A stretch of 64,000 nt of DNA, from assembly GCA_036936605.1 (NCBI GenBank), contig JAUPFV010000005.1, forward strand, positions 59,974,742 through 60,038,741, given 5' to 3'. Under the pieces are notes generated by a model. It made no database searches. It saw only the letters and a list, made by a program, of their open reading frames with translations, and had not been told where the DNA came from. The position numbers and the translations under genes are program-made. The stretch comes from Limnanthes douglasii subsp. nivea. Taxonomy: Eukaryota; Streptophyta; Magnoliopsida; Brassicales; Limnanthaceae. Every line of letters begins with the position of its first letter. Positions within the stretch are counted from its first letter, which is position 1. Below are positions 24,841 to 36,700 of the stretch, piece after piece.

Positions 24841-25880
24841 AAGACCTATTTAACAAACCTATTAGAGATAAAAGACCCAAATTTTTAAATAGATTTTATA
24901 TCTAAAATACCATTCCATAACTAACTTCTCTCTCTTTCTTTTTTTAATTTTAATTTTTAAAGTTCCTTATCTTTTAAACCGTAACTCGAAAAAGAGTCCG
25001 AAAATACTTGTTTTTTTAAGATGAACAAAACTAGTACCATTCATGATATGTTTTGATTTTTTTTTTGAAATATATATTTTACACACGTTTCTGAGTAATA
25101 TGGTTTCGCATCTATCAAAATGAAGAAGGTTTCGCATCTATCAAAATAAAGAAGGTTTCACATCTATCAAAGCAAAGAAGTTTGTGATCTAGCAAAATAA
25201 AGAAGATTTTGCATCTATCAAAATAAATAAGGTTTGACATCTATCAAAATAAAGAAGGTTTCGCATCTAGCAAAATAAAGAAGGTTTCGCATCTATCACA
25301 ACAAAGAAGGTTTCCCATCTATCACAACACATAAAGTTTCGCATCTGCTTCGTGAAACCCTTGAAAATTTTAAAACTTTGAAAGTTTGTACTTTTAAATC
25401 GTAACTCGAAAAAAAAAATCCGAAAATATCGTCGGTTTTGTTTTTTTAAGACGAACAAAACTATACCACTCATGATATGATTTGAATTAAAAAAAATTTA
25501 AGAACAAAAAATGTTTCACATCTATCAAAGACGTGTTTTGCATCTACCATTCCAGAAAGAACTACATGTTTCACAACTATGTACATATGTAAAGGTTTCA
25601 CATCTTCTTTCCTGAACCCAGTACTTATGTTTCGCACCTTCTTACGTTTCGCATCTTCTTCCTTGAACCATTTTACTCGACACAAAAAATCTTAGAAACT
25701 CAAAATAGACTAAAATCAACGAAAAACTAACTGAAATACAACAAATAAACTACATTATCAACGTAAAAACTAGATAAACACCAAAAATCGGAAACAAAAA
25801 TGGATCTTTCTCAAAAAATAATGAAAGACTTTTGGGTCTTAAATGGTACTTAACTATTTTTTACTGTTTAACAAATATCT
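24841..25880. mobile_element. Probable non-autonomous DNA element containing a minisatellite
   Basis: The ends are imperfect inverted repeats: the left end begins AAGACCTATTTAACAAACC, with AAAGACCCAAA inside; the right end on the other strand begins AAGATATTTGTTAAACAG, with TTAAGACCCAAAA inside. Between them a ~90-bp direct repeat (about 24970-25060 and 25392-25485, both with CGTAACTCGAAAAA and AAAACTA) flanks a 26-bp tandem array. No coding frame is conserved. Superfamily and TSD are unresolved. Confidence 0.5.
25101..25345. repeat. 26-bp minisatellite, about 9.5 units
   Basis: Consensus unit GGTTTCGCATCTATCAAAAT plus AAAGAA, repeated about nine times with substitutions (GCATCT/ACATCT/CCATCT, CTAT/CTAG, AAAAT/ACAAC). 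Isolated TTTCGCATCT or TTTCACATCT motifs continue to about 25665, so the array once extended further or seeds scattered copies. Confidence 0.85.
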
Positions 25881-26426
25881 TATTTTTAATAAATTTTATA
25901 ATAAAATAAAAGAGGCAAAAAAAAATGCGTGAACATAGTATACGGATATTCGGTGATATTGGAACGGTCATACATAATTTTGTTAAATATTAAAGATTTT
26001 TTATTAACTTTTAAAGGGTATAACTAAAGTAGTTATTTCTTATATCCAAAATAGTGTGAAAAAGTAAAAATAATTATAGATAGACCGAAATAAATCAACC
26101 TTTCCAAATTAAAATAATTAAATATAAATATTTTAATACATTAATTATTCAAACGTTTAGGCATGTTATTACGTTTTATTTTAAAAAGAAAATGATATTG
26201 GTTTTGGATAATATCAAACAAAATAAATAAATATTTTAATTAATCAAGTTGTTTTAATATAAGTATAACAAACGAGGAGAGATATTCTAGGAACCTTAAA
26301 TCTTATCAATTTATAAATTTGACTTCCAGACCTACTGATACCTGAGCTCTTCATACCATTACGATTTACTTATAAAACTATCATAAATTCTTTCGGAGTT
26401 CATATTCATTGAGTCGTCTCTAGAAG

Positions 26427-26662
26427 GTGTGAAAGCTTTATTTCCGGTTTCGATTTCGATTTTGATCGTTTTTGTTTGATTAATCACATTCACAGTTTGT
26501 TCTGGTTATCTCTCTTGGGTAATGATTGAATTTTAAGTTTTCACCGTTTGTTCTGGTTATCTCTGTTGGGTATTGATGATTGGTCGTTTGAAGAAGTATT
26601 CTATATGTGTATGCAAACAAGTAGGTAATTCTTTTATTATTATTATTATTGCTGTTTAACAG
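26427..26662 (+). other. Likely 5' UTR intron of DUF1218 copy 1
   Basis: Donor GAAG|GTGTGA at 26427 and acceptor TTTAACAG ending at 26662, 23 bp before the ATG. The same arrangement exists in copy 2 (60963-61188), where the donor CAG|GTATGA is stronger. The two introns align. In copy 1 a short internal duplication repeats GTTTGTTCTGGTTATCTCT. Confidence 0.55.
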
Positions 26663-26685
26663 ATCGTAGAGCATTGGTTAGGAAG

Positions 26686-27618
26686 ATGGCGTTGAACATG
26701 AAACATACGTCGTTAATTGTATCGGCCTTGGGTGTTATATCGTTTATATGCGGAGCAATAGCCGAAAACAAGAAGGTAACCCCTCTGGTTGCTGCTACTG
26801 TTATTTTTCTTGCATGTCTTCGTATCTCCATAGCTTCGGTGTTGTAATGATTGTGTTTTGATTGGCATAGCCTGCTGCTGGAATTCCAATCACTGGAAAA
26901 GGTGTGGTTGTCTGCCGATACCCGTCTGACCCCTCTGTTATCTTGGGTTATCTCTCCGTTGCGTTTCTTGTGGCTACCACTGTTGCAGGCTATTTCTCGG
27001 TGGTTTACTCGTACAAGGGCAAATCGGTACCCCAATCTGCTTTGTTTCGGAGCAAGAGTTTCACTACCTTCTTCAACATTGCTTTGTAAGATTACTTACT
27101 GTACTGTTCTTTTTTAAGTACATCCCACATCAGTGGCTCAGTAATATGCCATGATTCGTCTACGATCTAGCTAGCTAGCTTAAACATAATCAGACTTACG
27201 TCATGCATGCGAAGCTGCCTATTTTTTACGAATTTAAACTCATCAGTGGCTAAAGATGGCATTCTGTTACTGAAATAGTTTATAGATAGTTTAACTAAAA
27301 TTTTCATCACGCATTGGCTCTTAATATGATTTGTGTTTGCAATCTTGTTTCAGCATCACGTCTGCAGCAGCATTAGCGATGCTGCTGTGGCCTACGATTG
27401 TAGGACAACTAAATAGGAGTCGCAATGTTCATCACAATCTGGAAACAGACTGCCCTACTGCTAAGACTGGTGTTTTTGGTGGTGGAGCTTTTCTTTCTCT
27501 TGATGCAGCTCTCTTTTGGCTGGTTGCTCTAATGTTGGCTGACAATGCCCGGGAAGACCATTTTGACGAAGTAGACAAAAGCCGCGTGGACCGACGTACT
27601 CTTGAAAGTACTCTTTAA
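26686..27618 (+). CDS. DUF1218 family membrane protein, copy 1 (3 coding exons)
   Basis: Coding exons 26686-26775, 26871-27085 and 27354-27618 join in frame (570 nt, 189 aa); both introns have GT..AG ends (AAG|GTAACC..CATAG; CTTT|GTAAGA..TTTCAG). The start is the first ATG after the UTR intron acceptor and matches copy 2. The protein has an N-terminal hydrophobic helix (about residues 8-27), a conserved CRYPSD motif (45-50), then three more hydrophobic segments (about 52-75, 97-117, 142-165), with KGKSVP and CPTAKTG between them. This is the plant DUF1218 family (four membrane spans; relatives include DESIGUAL/VCC and MWL proteins linked to leaf symmetry or wall lignin). Which subfamily it belongs to, and its role, are not shown by sequence. 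No defect is seen. Copy 2 at 61212 differs at roughly 25 residues. Confidence 0.85.
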
Positions 27619-27811
27619 TCTAGTACTCTTGAGAGTAGTCTTTAATCTAGTCGCTAGTCTTAAATTATGCAGAATAGGAGATTTGAACTCTTCTTTTTCC
27701 CGTTGTAATTTAACTTTTACAATTTCATTTACTATGCCAGAAGATTGGTTTCCTTCTTAGATGGATTCGATGTTATGAGTGAAAACCTAAAAAAGAAAAT
27801 TAAAAGTTATT

Positions 27812-28145
27812 GTGCACCATAGATAGGCAGTCATGAGTACCTATGGTGCACACTACTGCGTATCAATGGTATAACTGTGTTGTGCACTATAGGTACTAGC
27901 CAAGACGTACCCATAGTTTACTGTACCATAAGGATGGTACACTGCACCGGCATGCATCCTAAGTACCGGCTGGTGCATGACATCCTAAGTACCGGTCGGT
28001 ACCCACGGTGCCTCACATTGTGTACCTATGGTGCAAGCTGAATGCACCATAGGTACACATAGTGGTGTACCAATGGTGCTATGGACTTGGCACCATTGGT
28101 ACACTCCAATGTGCACCATTGGTACTAGGTTGTATTTATGGTGCG
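27812..28145. repeat. Cluster of GTACC-NNN-GGTGC half-palindromes
   Basis: Within 335 bp a 13-bp motif recurs about ten times in both orientations: GTACCTATGGTGC (near 27838 and 28023), GTACCAATGGTGC (28068), and reverse GCACCATAGGTAC (28043), GCACCATTGGTAC (28090, 28112), with variants (GCACTATAGGTAC, GTACCGGCTGGTGC, GTACCGGTCGGTACC). It lies at the left edge of the DNA inserted next to DUF1218 copy 1 and upstream of a small ORF and a MULE transposase pseudogene. Dense subterminal motif clusters are known transposase-binding regions in plant DNA transposons; that role here is inferred. Confidence 0.75.
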
Positions 28146-28215
28146 CAATTATTACTTGAATTTTTTTTCCGCTATGTTTTTTTCGCTCTATAATTTCTGC
28201 CAAAGTAATTTTATT

Positions 28216-28225
28216 CTATATAAAG
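28216..28225 (+). promoter_or_regulatory. TATA box before the small ORF at 28290
   Basis: CTATATAAAG lies 65-75 bp upstream of an ATG and directly after the motif cluster. Spacing fits a plant core promoter with a short leader. Prediction only. Confidence 0.45.
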
Positions 28226-28289
28226 AGGTCTAAGTTTGACACACCAAATACACAAAACTCTTCCTGAAACGTAGCTTAATTCTTTCTTC

Positions 28290-28650
28290 ATGGGTTGGAG
28301 TATGTTTGATGATACTCATCTACTCAAGGCTGCGAAACACGTGAAGTTAAAAAGGCCAGACGATAATATCGATGTATTTCATGTACATCGTAATGTCTAC
28401 ATCTAGACAAATGACTCAAGCTCGTACTCGTGAGGAGGTAGCCACTAGGTACATGTGTATAACTAGTGGACCAATGTTCTTGGTGTTTAATGAGCCCCCA
28501 GAAGTTAGGAATGAGGCATTCGATTCGTTTGGTTTAATGATCACAGACTATTTGTCTTTAGAAATGGCAGAATATGTTCATTCTCAAATTGCCATGAAGA
28601 AGGAAACAGTGCGTATTCTCAACGACAATGGAGGCTACGATTTTGACTAA
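28290..28650 (+). pseudogene. Small unknown protein gene, one frameshift
   Basis: From an ATG at 28290 a frame of 38 codons (MGWSMFDDTHLLKAAKHVK...) runs to a stop at 28404. An overlapping frame (from about 28372) continues to 28650 with a plausible soluble sequence (TREEVATRYMC, then FNEPPEVRNEAFDSFGLMI). One indel near 28390 would join them into about 120 aa. I do not recognise the family. It faces the MULE transposase tail-to-tail and has a TATA box, so it may be an accessory or captured gene of that transposon. Intergenic chance frames of this quality are less likely but not excluded. Confidence 0.4.
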
Positions 28651-28981
28651 CTATATGTTCAATCTCAAGATATGTACCCATGTTTAACGATGTTACTATT
28701 GCTTATTTGTAACGTTTTATATTAAGTTATGAAATGATTAGTTGCTTATGGTTACACGTTGGAAAATGTCATGAATTACGGTCAAAGAACTATAGTACAA
28801 AATGCTATGATAAAGTAAACAAGGTTCTAAACAACATAAATCCGACCAAAAGACATAAAGCGACAAAACAAATTCATCAAGATTAGTTACTTATGGGAAT
28901 GAACAAACTGACTTTCTCCCTTCGAGCTCCGTGTAGGTTTTCTAGCGACCAACTATTGGTAGCTCCCAATATGTAGCCTCT

Positions 28982-31282
28982 TCACTCTTCAACTTCTGCC
29001 ACTAGGATGTATGCGTGCGCAAGGGCATAGGGGCTTGATTGATAGTTGTTTAATAAGACTTGAATTAGAACCAAACAATGAGTAATACAATTGTAAATAA
29101 TAAGAAAACCATAAATCGAATGACTTACATTGACGAAGTGATTAGTATCAACGAATCCAAACCCAATTTCACATCTTTGGGCTATTGTGGGGGGTTTACC
29201 GCGCAAAGGTAAAAAAGTTGGACTATAGTTGTGAGACCCCACTAGTGACACAAAATGAACAATGCATTCTGCAATCGCAATGCCCATTTCTAGCATTGTC
29301 ACTTGCGGACGTTGTGATAGCAAGGTATACATGGGTAGATTTTATAGCGTATATACAGACGTCATTGTGTTTAACGTCCGACCCATCTTCGATAGCAATC
29401 ATCTTGCTATCTTTGGCCTTCTCTACTTCGTCGAAAAATAGTTCTAACGCCATGTGGGAAACCTTGCCTCGAATTTCATCAAATAGTTTGTCGGCGAACT
29501 TATGCAGCGCTATGTAATGAATCTTCTCGAACGACGAACTAATGGAAGCATGTTGGATTTCAACTAGTGAATGAACCCTCCCCCAAAATAACTCAAAGTT
29601 TAATTTGCTTGTACGTATGTAACACTCTAGGTTAGAATGAGCACTCTTGACGCGGTTAGCAGTGCAATGTCCCAAATGCAAGTTATTGTTCGTCTTCCAA
29701 ACAACGAATTTGTCTGTGTATTTATCGAGCCACGGTTTTTCAGTATATTCAATTGCAAGAGGATATTCTTTGTACTCCAATAGCATGTCTCGTCGGGTGT
29801 GATCAAATTCAATCTCTGATGATGCATATGTATTATTCTTCCAAGCTGAAACAAATTTCACATGATCACTTTTCTCGGGGAAATATTTTCTTGTTTGCCC
29901 CTGAACATTATGTGCTTTGTGCCATCGGCATAACATATGCGTTGTCTCTGGGAATACCACTTCTATGGCGTTCATCAGCGCTGAAACTCTGTCGGTCAGG
30001 ATGACACGAGGTTTTTCAATTCCGTGAACGGACATCAACGACTTCAAACACTCTAACACCCATTTGAAGTTGTTTAACTTCTCACCGGACATAAAAGAAA
30101 ATGCCGCACAGTAGGTCAATCCGGTACACGTCACACCCACTATCTCAAACAATGACATACCATATCGTATGACTTTATACGTACTATCCATGATCAAAAC
30201 TGTTGGAAATGTCCGCAAAAGGTCAACACTGACTGGATGGGAAAAAACATATTTGTAATGACTTATCCATCGTATTCACCAGATTTATGCCATTCATAAT
30301 AATTATGTGACTTAAGCTCCCCAACAAGAAATGAAGTTGTGACCTACCTGCCTTCTTTAAAACCCTGTTTTTCTATCGCGCATTGTAGATGGTGCGCATA
30401 TAAGAAACATTATCTTCGTTTAGCTTCTTAACACCATTCAGTATTTCTCTGGGGTTAGTACCAATGTAGGTCGCTCGTTCAACATATTCCATCTCTTTAT
30501 CATTCAAACGGTCAGCAAAAGAATGACCGTCTAGCTGTTTTGAACTCTCGTGGTTATTAATACCACATTTCACTTCTAACTTCCATTGATCTGGTTCCAC
30601 CATTAACCCGAGAATCTCAAAATGGGCAGTCAATCTTTTTCGTTCCTGTAGACTTCCGTTTACAGTCTTTTTCGGCTACTCTTGGAGTATATTTTCCGAC
30701 CTCTCACACTGGAAAACATCCTAGGACTTTTTCTACTATTTACTTTGTCGCGCCGACTTATGTTGATAACCATACTATGGAGTTTTCCTGTTTTCGTAAC
30801 CATTTAATCAACGCGTCGTGTGTATAGAACTCGGTAGTTAAGAACAAATGACTGTAGTCAGTAGTGAAACCTTCCTCAGTCCCATGGGCGACATCCGTCC
30901 CCTGTTATACAACAACAAATCACAATAAGCAATCAGGTATAATTAAAAAGGAGAAAAAAACCTTGTTTTTTTCGAAACATTTGCGCGAACCAACGGTTAA
31001 GGGGCCTAGAACTGGCCGTACACAAACCGGTGCACCACTGGTTTTGTGGCCTTGAACCGGTGGTGACGGGGCCTCAGAACCGAGTGGACTGAGCCCCGTA
31101 TACCACCTGTTCCATGGCCCGGAACCGATGGTGCGTAGTCATACCGGGCCAAATCTTACCTTTTCCGGCGACGGTGGCTGCTTCTCCGGCGACTGCAACT
31201 CCTTCTCCGACGATAAATCATCATCTTTTTTCTCCGACGACATAAATTCCTTCACGCTAATCCCTAGTTCCGACTGATTCAT
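28982..31282 (-). pseudogene. FAR1/MULE transposase pseudogene
   Basis: Exon 1 (31160-31282, 41 codons) starts MNQSEL and is Ser-Pro-Glu-Lys rich (QSPEKQPPSPEK); donor AAAG|GTAAGA. Intron 30902-31159 ends TATAACAG. Exon 2 encodes a FAR1-type N-terminal domain (FYTHDALIKWLRKQ, then NHESSKQLDGHSFADRL near 30500), then the MULE transposase core in the 331-codon frame 29223-30218: LIMDSTYKV, VILTDRVSALMNAI and CRWHKAHNV. A Cys/His-rich SWIM-like tail follows near 29240. Stops and frameshifts break exon 2 between 30370 and 30790 and near 30230. This family supplied the FHY3/FAR1 transcription factors; here it is a dead transposase. A minus-strand TATA lies about 320 bp upstream of the ATG. Confidence 0.8.
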
Positions 31283-31589
31283 GATCGATTTTCTGTTTTT
31301 CTTTTGGAATGTGGTTGAATGTTCTTGATTGTATTTTGAAGTTTGAAGTTTATTTTTAAGATTTTTAGACACCTAGACTATTTGGATGATAAATTCACTA
31401 AACAATAGTGTTTGTTTGGGTATAGATAGTGAAATAGGTTATTTTGTGAATTGAGTATACTTAGGATACACTTAGTAGTTTTTTTACTTAATGGAAATTT
31501 CGAGATTAATTGAAATGTCGAGGGTAATTTGGTAAAAAAAATCAAACTAAAGTCAAAAGGAGAATTTTGGGTATACTTAAACCGGAATT

Positions 31590-31605
31590 GGGTATATATA
31601 GCCAT
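31590..31605 (-). promoter_or_regulatory. TATA-like promoter of the MULE transposase gene
   Basis: On the minus strand, GGCTATATATACCC stands upstream of exon 1 of the transposase pseudogene, leaving a leader of roughly 290 nt. No other gene on that strand would use it. Predicted from motif and position only. Confidence 0.4.
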
Positions 31606-31639
31606 ACCCTATTAGTATATTTCTAAGCAATAGAGCTAT

Positions 31640-32389
31640 GATAGGGAAGAACTACAATCTTCAATATATATCTTTGTTATCTTTTAACCTTCCAATTAAT
31701 TTCAAATTTATGATTGTTAGCCATTCATTTATTTCAAATTTAAACCCTTCTAAATCTTATCAAACGCAAACGGTACTATTAAACTTTAAAGTTCAAATCA
31801 CAAAATTGAAAAGCCTAAACCAAACAAAAATATTATAATGGAGAAAGAGATCGAATAATGTCACTCGAATCACTAATAAATCATATTAATCATAATCATA
31901 TGTTGAAATTTTAGATTTATTAAATATAAAAAATTGATTTTGAATATTCATGAAAAAAATCACGAAAACATAAGCGAAATTTCAAAAACTGCTCTCGAAA
32001 TTAGGTGTTGCTTTGTAAAAATAAAATAAAATCTAATTTTAAAGGTAACACCCCTAATCGTCTATTTTCTAAACAACGGAGTTTGAGATAGATTTTTGGA
32101 ATTTATATGAACTCGCGATTTTTTATATGATCTTTTAATTTTTTTTAATGTTTAATGAATCTATTACTTCAACACAATATTAATATAATTTGTAAGAGAG
32201 GGTGACGACTCTTGAGAGGGTTTATGAGGGTTAGATAAAAAGGTAAATAAAGATATGGTATATATCATAAAGATATGTTAGTATTTTTTTTTTGAGGAAA
32301 TAACGCAATGAAGTTTTTGAAGATCACTCGGGAAATAAAAAATGATGGAGATAATAGTCGTTTTCATTCATTAGACATTACTAACGATA
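31640..32389. other. AT-rich spacer, no gene recognised
   Basis: No conserved coding frame or RNA gene is seen. It may include the right end of the MULE insertion, but no terminal repeat could be matched to the left side. Confidence 0.4.
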
Positions 32390-32550
32390 AATAGTTTAAT
32401 GTATTGTTTTAGATTTACATATTTTTTGGTTTAGTGGATTTTTTTTATTTTTAACAACTTTTATTATATTGTCATTCTTTTTACTAAACAAAAAACAACA
32501 AGATATAAGCTTAACTATTGACAAAGAAACTTAAATGCTTTAACCAAAGG
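32390..32550 (+). repeat. Piece 1 of the duplicated 3' flank of DUF1218 copy 1
   Basis: Contains AACGATAAAT, then GATTTACATATTTTTTGG, then TGTCATTCTTTTTA and ATAAGCTTAACT, in the same order as AATGATAAAT, GATTTACATGTTTTTTGG, TGTCATTCCTTTTA and ATAACCTTAACT at 62755-62980 downstream of copy 2. It breaks off where the copia 5' LTR begins. Confidence 0.7.
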
Positions 32551-33724
32551 TGATCGATTTTAAACTTCACGAACTACAAGCTGAGGAACTTGGATGTCTC
32601 TAAAGAGTATCTGTAACATTGTGAAAATGGATGTCGGAATCACTATAAGTCTAGATGAAGAATTATTAGGTGTAGGTTAAAAGTGATTGAGGCAAGACAA
32701 TCGAACCTTCAAAGTCGAAGGTGTATAAGCAAGGTTTAAAGGTTGTAGCTAGCAAATCTCCAATGTAATATATTCAGTTGAAACTTAGGTTGTTAGACGT
32801 ATGCTGAACTTAATGGATAAGTTTTCTGAATACACGTGTTATGTTACCGATAAAGCTGAAGGTGCATCAGTACATGTTCGACCAAACGTGCAAGAATATG
32901 TAGGCAGAGGCTTATAAATATACCTTTATGTTTCTATAAAAAATTGATTCACTAATAAATTGGTGATTATAAAATTATTGAATTAAATCCAGCCATTGAT
33001 CTAGTAACAATTGATTTGAGCATGCTTGAGAAGTGAACATAATAATACACATGAATGACATAGTTAGGTTTTAGAATTAACAGTGTCATTACTTGGTGTA
33101 GTAGACGACCGCACATATAATAATGTTGTAGCGTCACTTCCGTTCGATTGATTTAAAGAACATTATGTAAGTTGCTAATGTGAGTTTGGAGGTTAAGCTC
33201 AGTCATCATTGTTTTTATGGATGCTAGATAATAGATATGAAGCTCATGTTGAACGTTTACGTGAATTAGTTAGAGAGAGAAAGTCTCAATATTTTTTAGT
33301 ATTAGATATAGAAACGAGTTAAAAGTTAAACACTAAGATCTATAATTCTTTCTATAAGGTGAATCTACTTAATGGAATAACAGTGGTTGTGCTAGTTATG
33401 TTTGAGAGAATCTCATTTTAACCTTGTTCTATATAAAATATATATTTGTTGCCCATAAATGTATGGTTTTTTCATGACCTGAACTACATTAAATATGTAT
33501 AGTGTGATTATTTTAATTTTATGTATTTCATATAAATTTTACGATGGATGCCAAAAATCTACTTTCTTCTTACTACATTTGCAACGAGTGAATCACCTAA
33601 GGTCCAAAGCTACGACATATTGTCATATTATATAGCTTAAACTTGTTGGTTTGGCACAATCCCGCATGTTTTATTGTGATTGAGTCACACATATAAGTTT
33701 TATTGTTTGGTTGAATCCTCAACG
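32551..33724 (+). repeat. Copia 5' LTR
   Basis: The first ~370 bp (CGATTTTAAAC..CACGAACT..CTATAAGTCTA) and the last ~90 bp (TAGCTTAAACTTGTTGG to CCTCAACG) match the 3' LTR at 38090-38589. About 710 bp between them (32918-33632) are absent from the 3' LTR. I could not see inverted ends on this extra part, so a deletion in the 3' LTR is as likely as an insertion here. Confidence 0.6.
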
Positions 33725-33789
33725 AGTACTACGGTGAGCGTGAATAATCTATAACAATATTTATTTATAGGTGATAAACACAAGGAATA

Positions 33790-36700
33790 AAAGACAAAAA
33801 TAATTTCGGATCTTGAGGTTAAATATTTGGATCTCACTGGGAAACCAATGAAAGTCACAAGAATGAGTTTTATGAAATTTTATCTTGAAAAATTCTACGG
33901 AAAGATTGATTGTAACCCTTAGAAAATTAAGATTCAAGCTTTCTTAGTATCGAAACGGTTGTTTGTTTCCATTAATGAAGGAGTAGAAAAAAAGTTGATG
34001 ATGAAGTGTTGTACAAATTCTATCATGCTCTGATATTACGTTTGAGGGACGAAGTACTTTGAGAGGTATATGAAAATCCTATGATATCGGGGATATGCAA
34101 TCGGTGGAAGACATTTACATGAAGAAGTACCTAATGAACAAACTTTATCTCGCGAAACAGTTTTATACGCATACAATGGATGGTATCAAGGAAATCTAAA
34201 GACAATTAGACGATTTGGATAAAATAATTATTGATTTTAAGGTTAAAGATGATGATCAAATAATAATCCTCTTAAGTTATCTGCCAAAGGTGTATGAGCA
34301 CATTATTGACACCATTCAGTATGGAAACAAAAATCTTTTATGCTGGCATAATTAAATAGATCTTTGAAATCAAAGGATCTTCAAAGAACGACCATTTCAA
34401 ATAGTGACTATAAAGGTCTCAAACTGAGTGTGAGAGATAGGCCTTGAAGAAGAGATTCAAACAAGAAGAGAAGAAACTCTTGGTCCAAATTAAGGAGATT
34501 TATGAGTAGTTTAATGATGAAATGATGGTTGTGCAAGAAGGAAGGTCATACAATAAGAATTGTCTTCAGAGGAAGAAGGAGATAGTTATATGGGAAATAT
34601 ATTAATATCTTAACGCTTTAATGCTTTTACTTACAAGTATAATACAAGTGGGTCTTAAAATCAAGAGCTCCATTCCACATGACATCCAATAAACACTGGT
34701 TTGAAAACCTGAAATTGTTTGATAATGACAAGGTCATATTATGGAATGATGAAACTAGTGATGTAAAGAAGATGAAAAACGTTCCCCTCAAGTTGTATAC
34801 AATACTTGAGATAGTGATAAAAATGTTAAATATATGTTTGAATTTAAACAAGAAACTTTTTCTATTGACATGTCAAATTATGAAAGGTTTACATATAAGG
34901 GTGATATGAAAGACTTAGGATTCTACAAGTCTCATTAATTGTATAAAAGCCTATATGACTAATGTTATGTTAGTTCTTGAATGTTCAGAAGTAATTAGAG
35001 GTATGTCTAATGTAGAGAGATATTCAACCAAGTTGTGGCATCTGATATTAGGGAAAATGAGTGATAAATACCTTACTGAGCTCAGCAACTAAGAGTTGTT
35101 GGATGGTAACATAGTTTAGCCGTTTACATCTTATGAAATTTGTGTACTAGATCAAAGAAAAAAAGGGTGAAGTTCATATCTAACAATCATACAACCATTA
35201 TATTGATTCAAATATTTGGGGTCTTGTAAGAAAACCCATAATGGATGGTGCAAGGCACTTCATGTATTTGATTGAGGATTCATCAAGAAAATTAAGATTA
35301 TACTTTTGAAGACCAAAGATGAATCAGTGTTCCTTTAAGGAACTGGAAGAGGCTAGTGGAGAATCATACTAAAAAATATTGAAGATGTTGAAGATTGACG
35401 ATGGCTTTGAATATGTGAATGAAGAATTCACTAGCTATTGTTCAAACTTGGCATTTATAGACACCAGATCGTATAAGAAACTACCAAACATAATAGGATT
35501 TCTGAAAAGATAATCCAAACCTTGTTGGAAAAGATTAGGTGTATGATTCTGACGGTAACAAAAGGTCGATGGTTTTAAGAAGAAGTTCTAACAATAAATA
35601 CATATATCATCAACATAAGTCCACTTGCAAAACTGAATTTAGAATGTCAATAAAAGATATGAATTGGAAACAAATTGTGCTAGAACATATAAGAGTGTTC
35701 ATGTGCGTCACCTATGCACATGTGAAGCAAAATAAGCTTTAGATTAGAGCACTAAAATGATTATTCCTCGATTATCCAAAAGGATTTAAAAAGTATAGGT
35801 TGTGGTGCATGGAACCTGGAAGTAAAAAATATTTGATTTGCCAAGATATGATATTCAGTGAGAAGGTTATATCATTGGTGAAGGCGATACAGACCAAACC
35901 TAGTACTTTCGAGAAAAGATATGAAGTTGATGATGGGTCTGAACAAGAAAGTGAAGCTGAAGATGCTTCCACCGGATATAATTTTAGAATTTGTATAGAC
36001 TTGGCTCATACAGAGTAAGTTCACCCATTATATGAGTTATAATATGGTGAGATTTTGATGTTATATAGATTTCGAATGTTCAGACTCATGAGCAATATGA
36101 TAATCCTAATAGTTATCAGTTGTTGAATGATACAGCATATAGACCTAAAAATCCTACATAAAAATACGAATGTGCTGATATCATAGGTTATGCTTTGTCT
36201 ATTAAAATGTAAGAAGATGTAATTGAGCTAATATTTATCATTATCTATAAAGATCAATGATAAGTGAAAGTGATTGAATCCCATAAGGGAAGAACTAAGC
36301 TTTTTGAAGAAGATGGGAACATGAATTCTTATAAAACAACCTAAAGGTCAGAAGCTTGTTGCGAGTAATAGATATTCAAGAGAAAGTAAGATATCATGTG
36401 GTGTGGATTATTTTCGACTGAGGGTAATTGTATCAGGTGTTTTACGGTGTTTCAAAGGAATTTAATGTTTGGGTTTTTTTGTAGTGAGAGATTATAGCTG
36501 CCTGGTTGTATTAAATGTTCATTACCCTCATTAATGAAAATGGTTGGGTATTTATACCCTTAACTATGGGCCATATGGGCTTTCGGGTCATACTTATGAA
36601 ATCGGGTCGAGTTCAAAAAACCAATTAGTTTATTAAGAAGATTAGCAACTAGGTTAGTCAAAACGTGATTAGTCCAGTTCGGATGGTTCAGTTGGTGGTT

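Noticed and set aside
25101..25345. CRISPR-like array
   Set aside because: Units are directly adjacent with no unique spacers, and the setting is a plant genome. It is a minisatellite.
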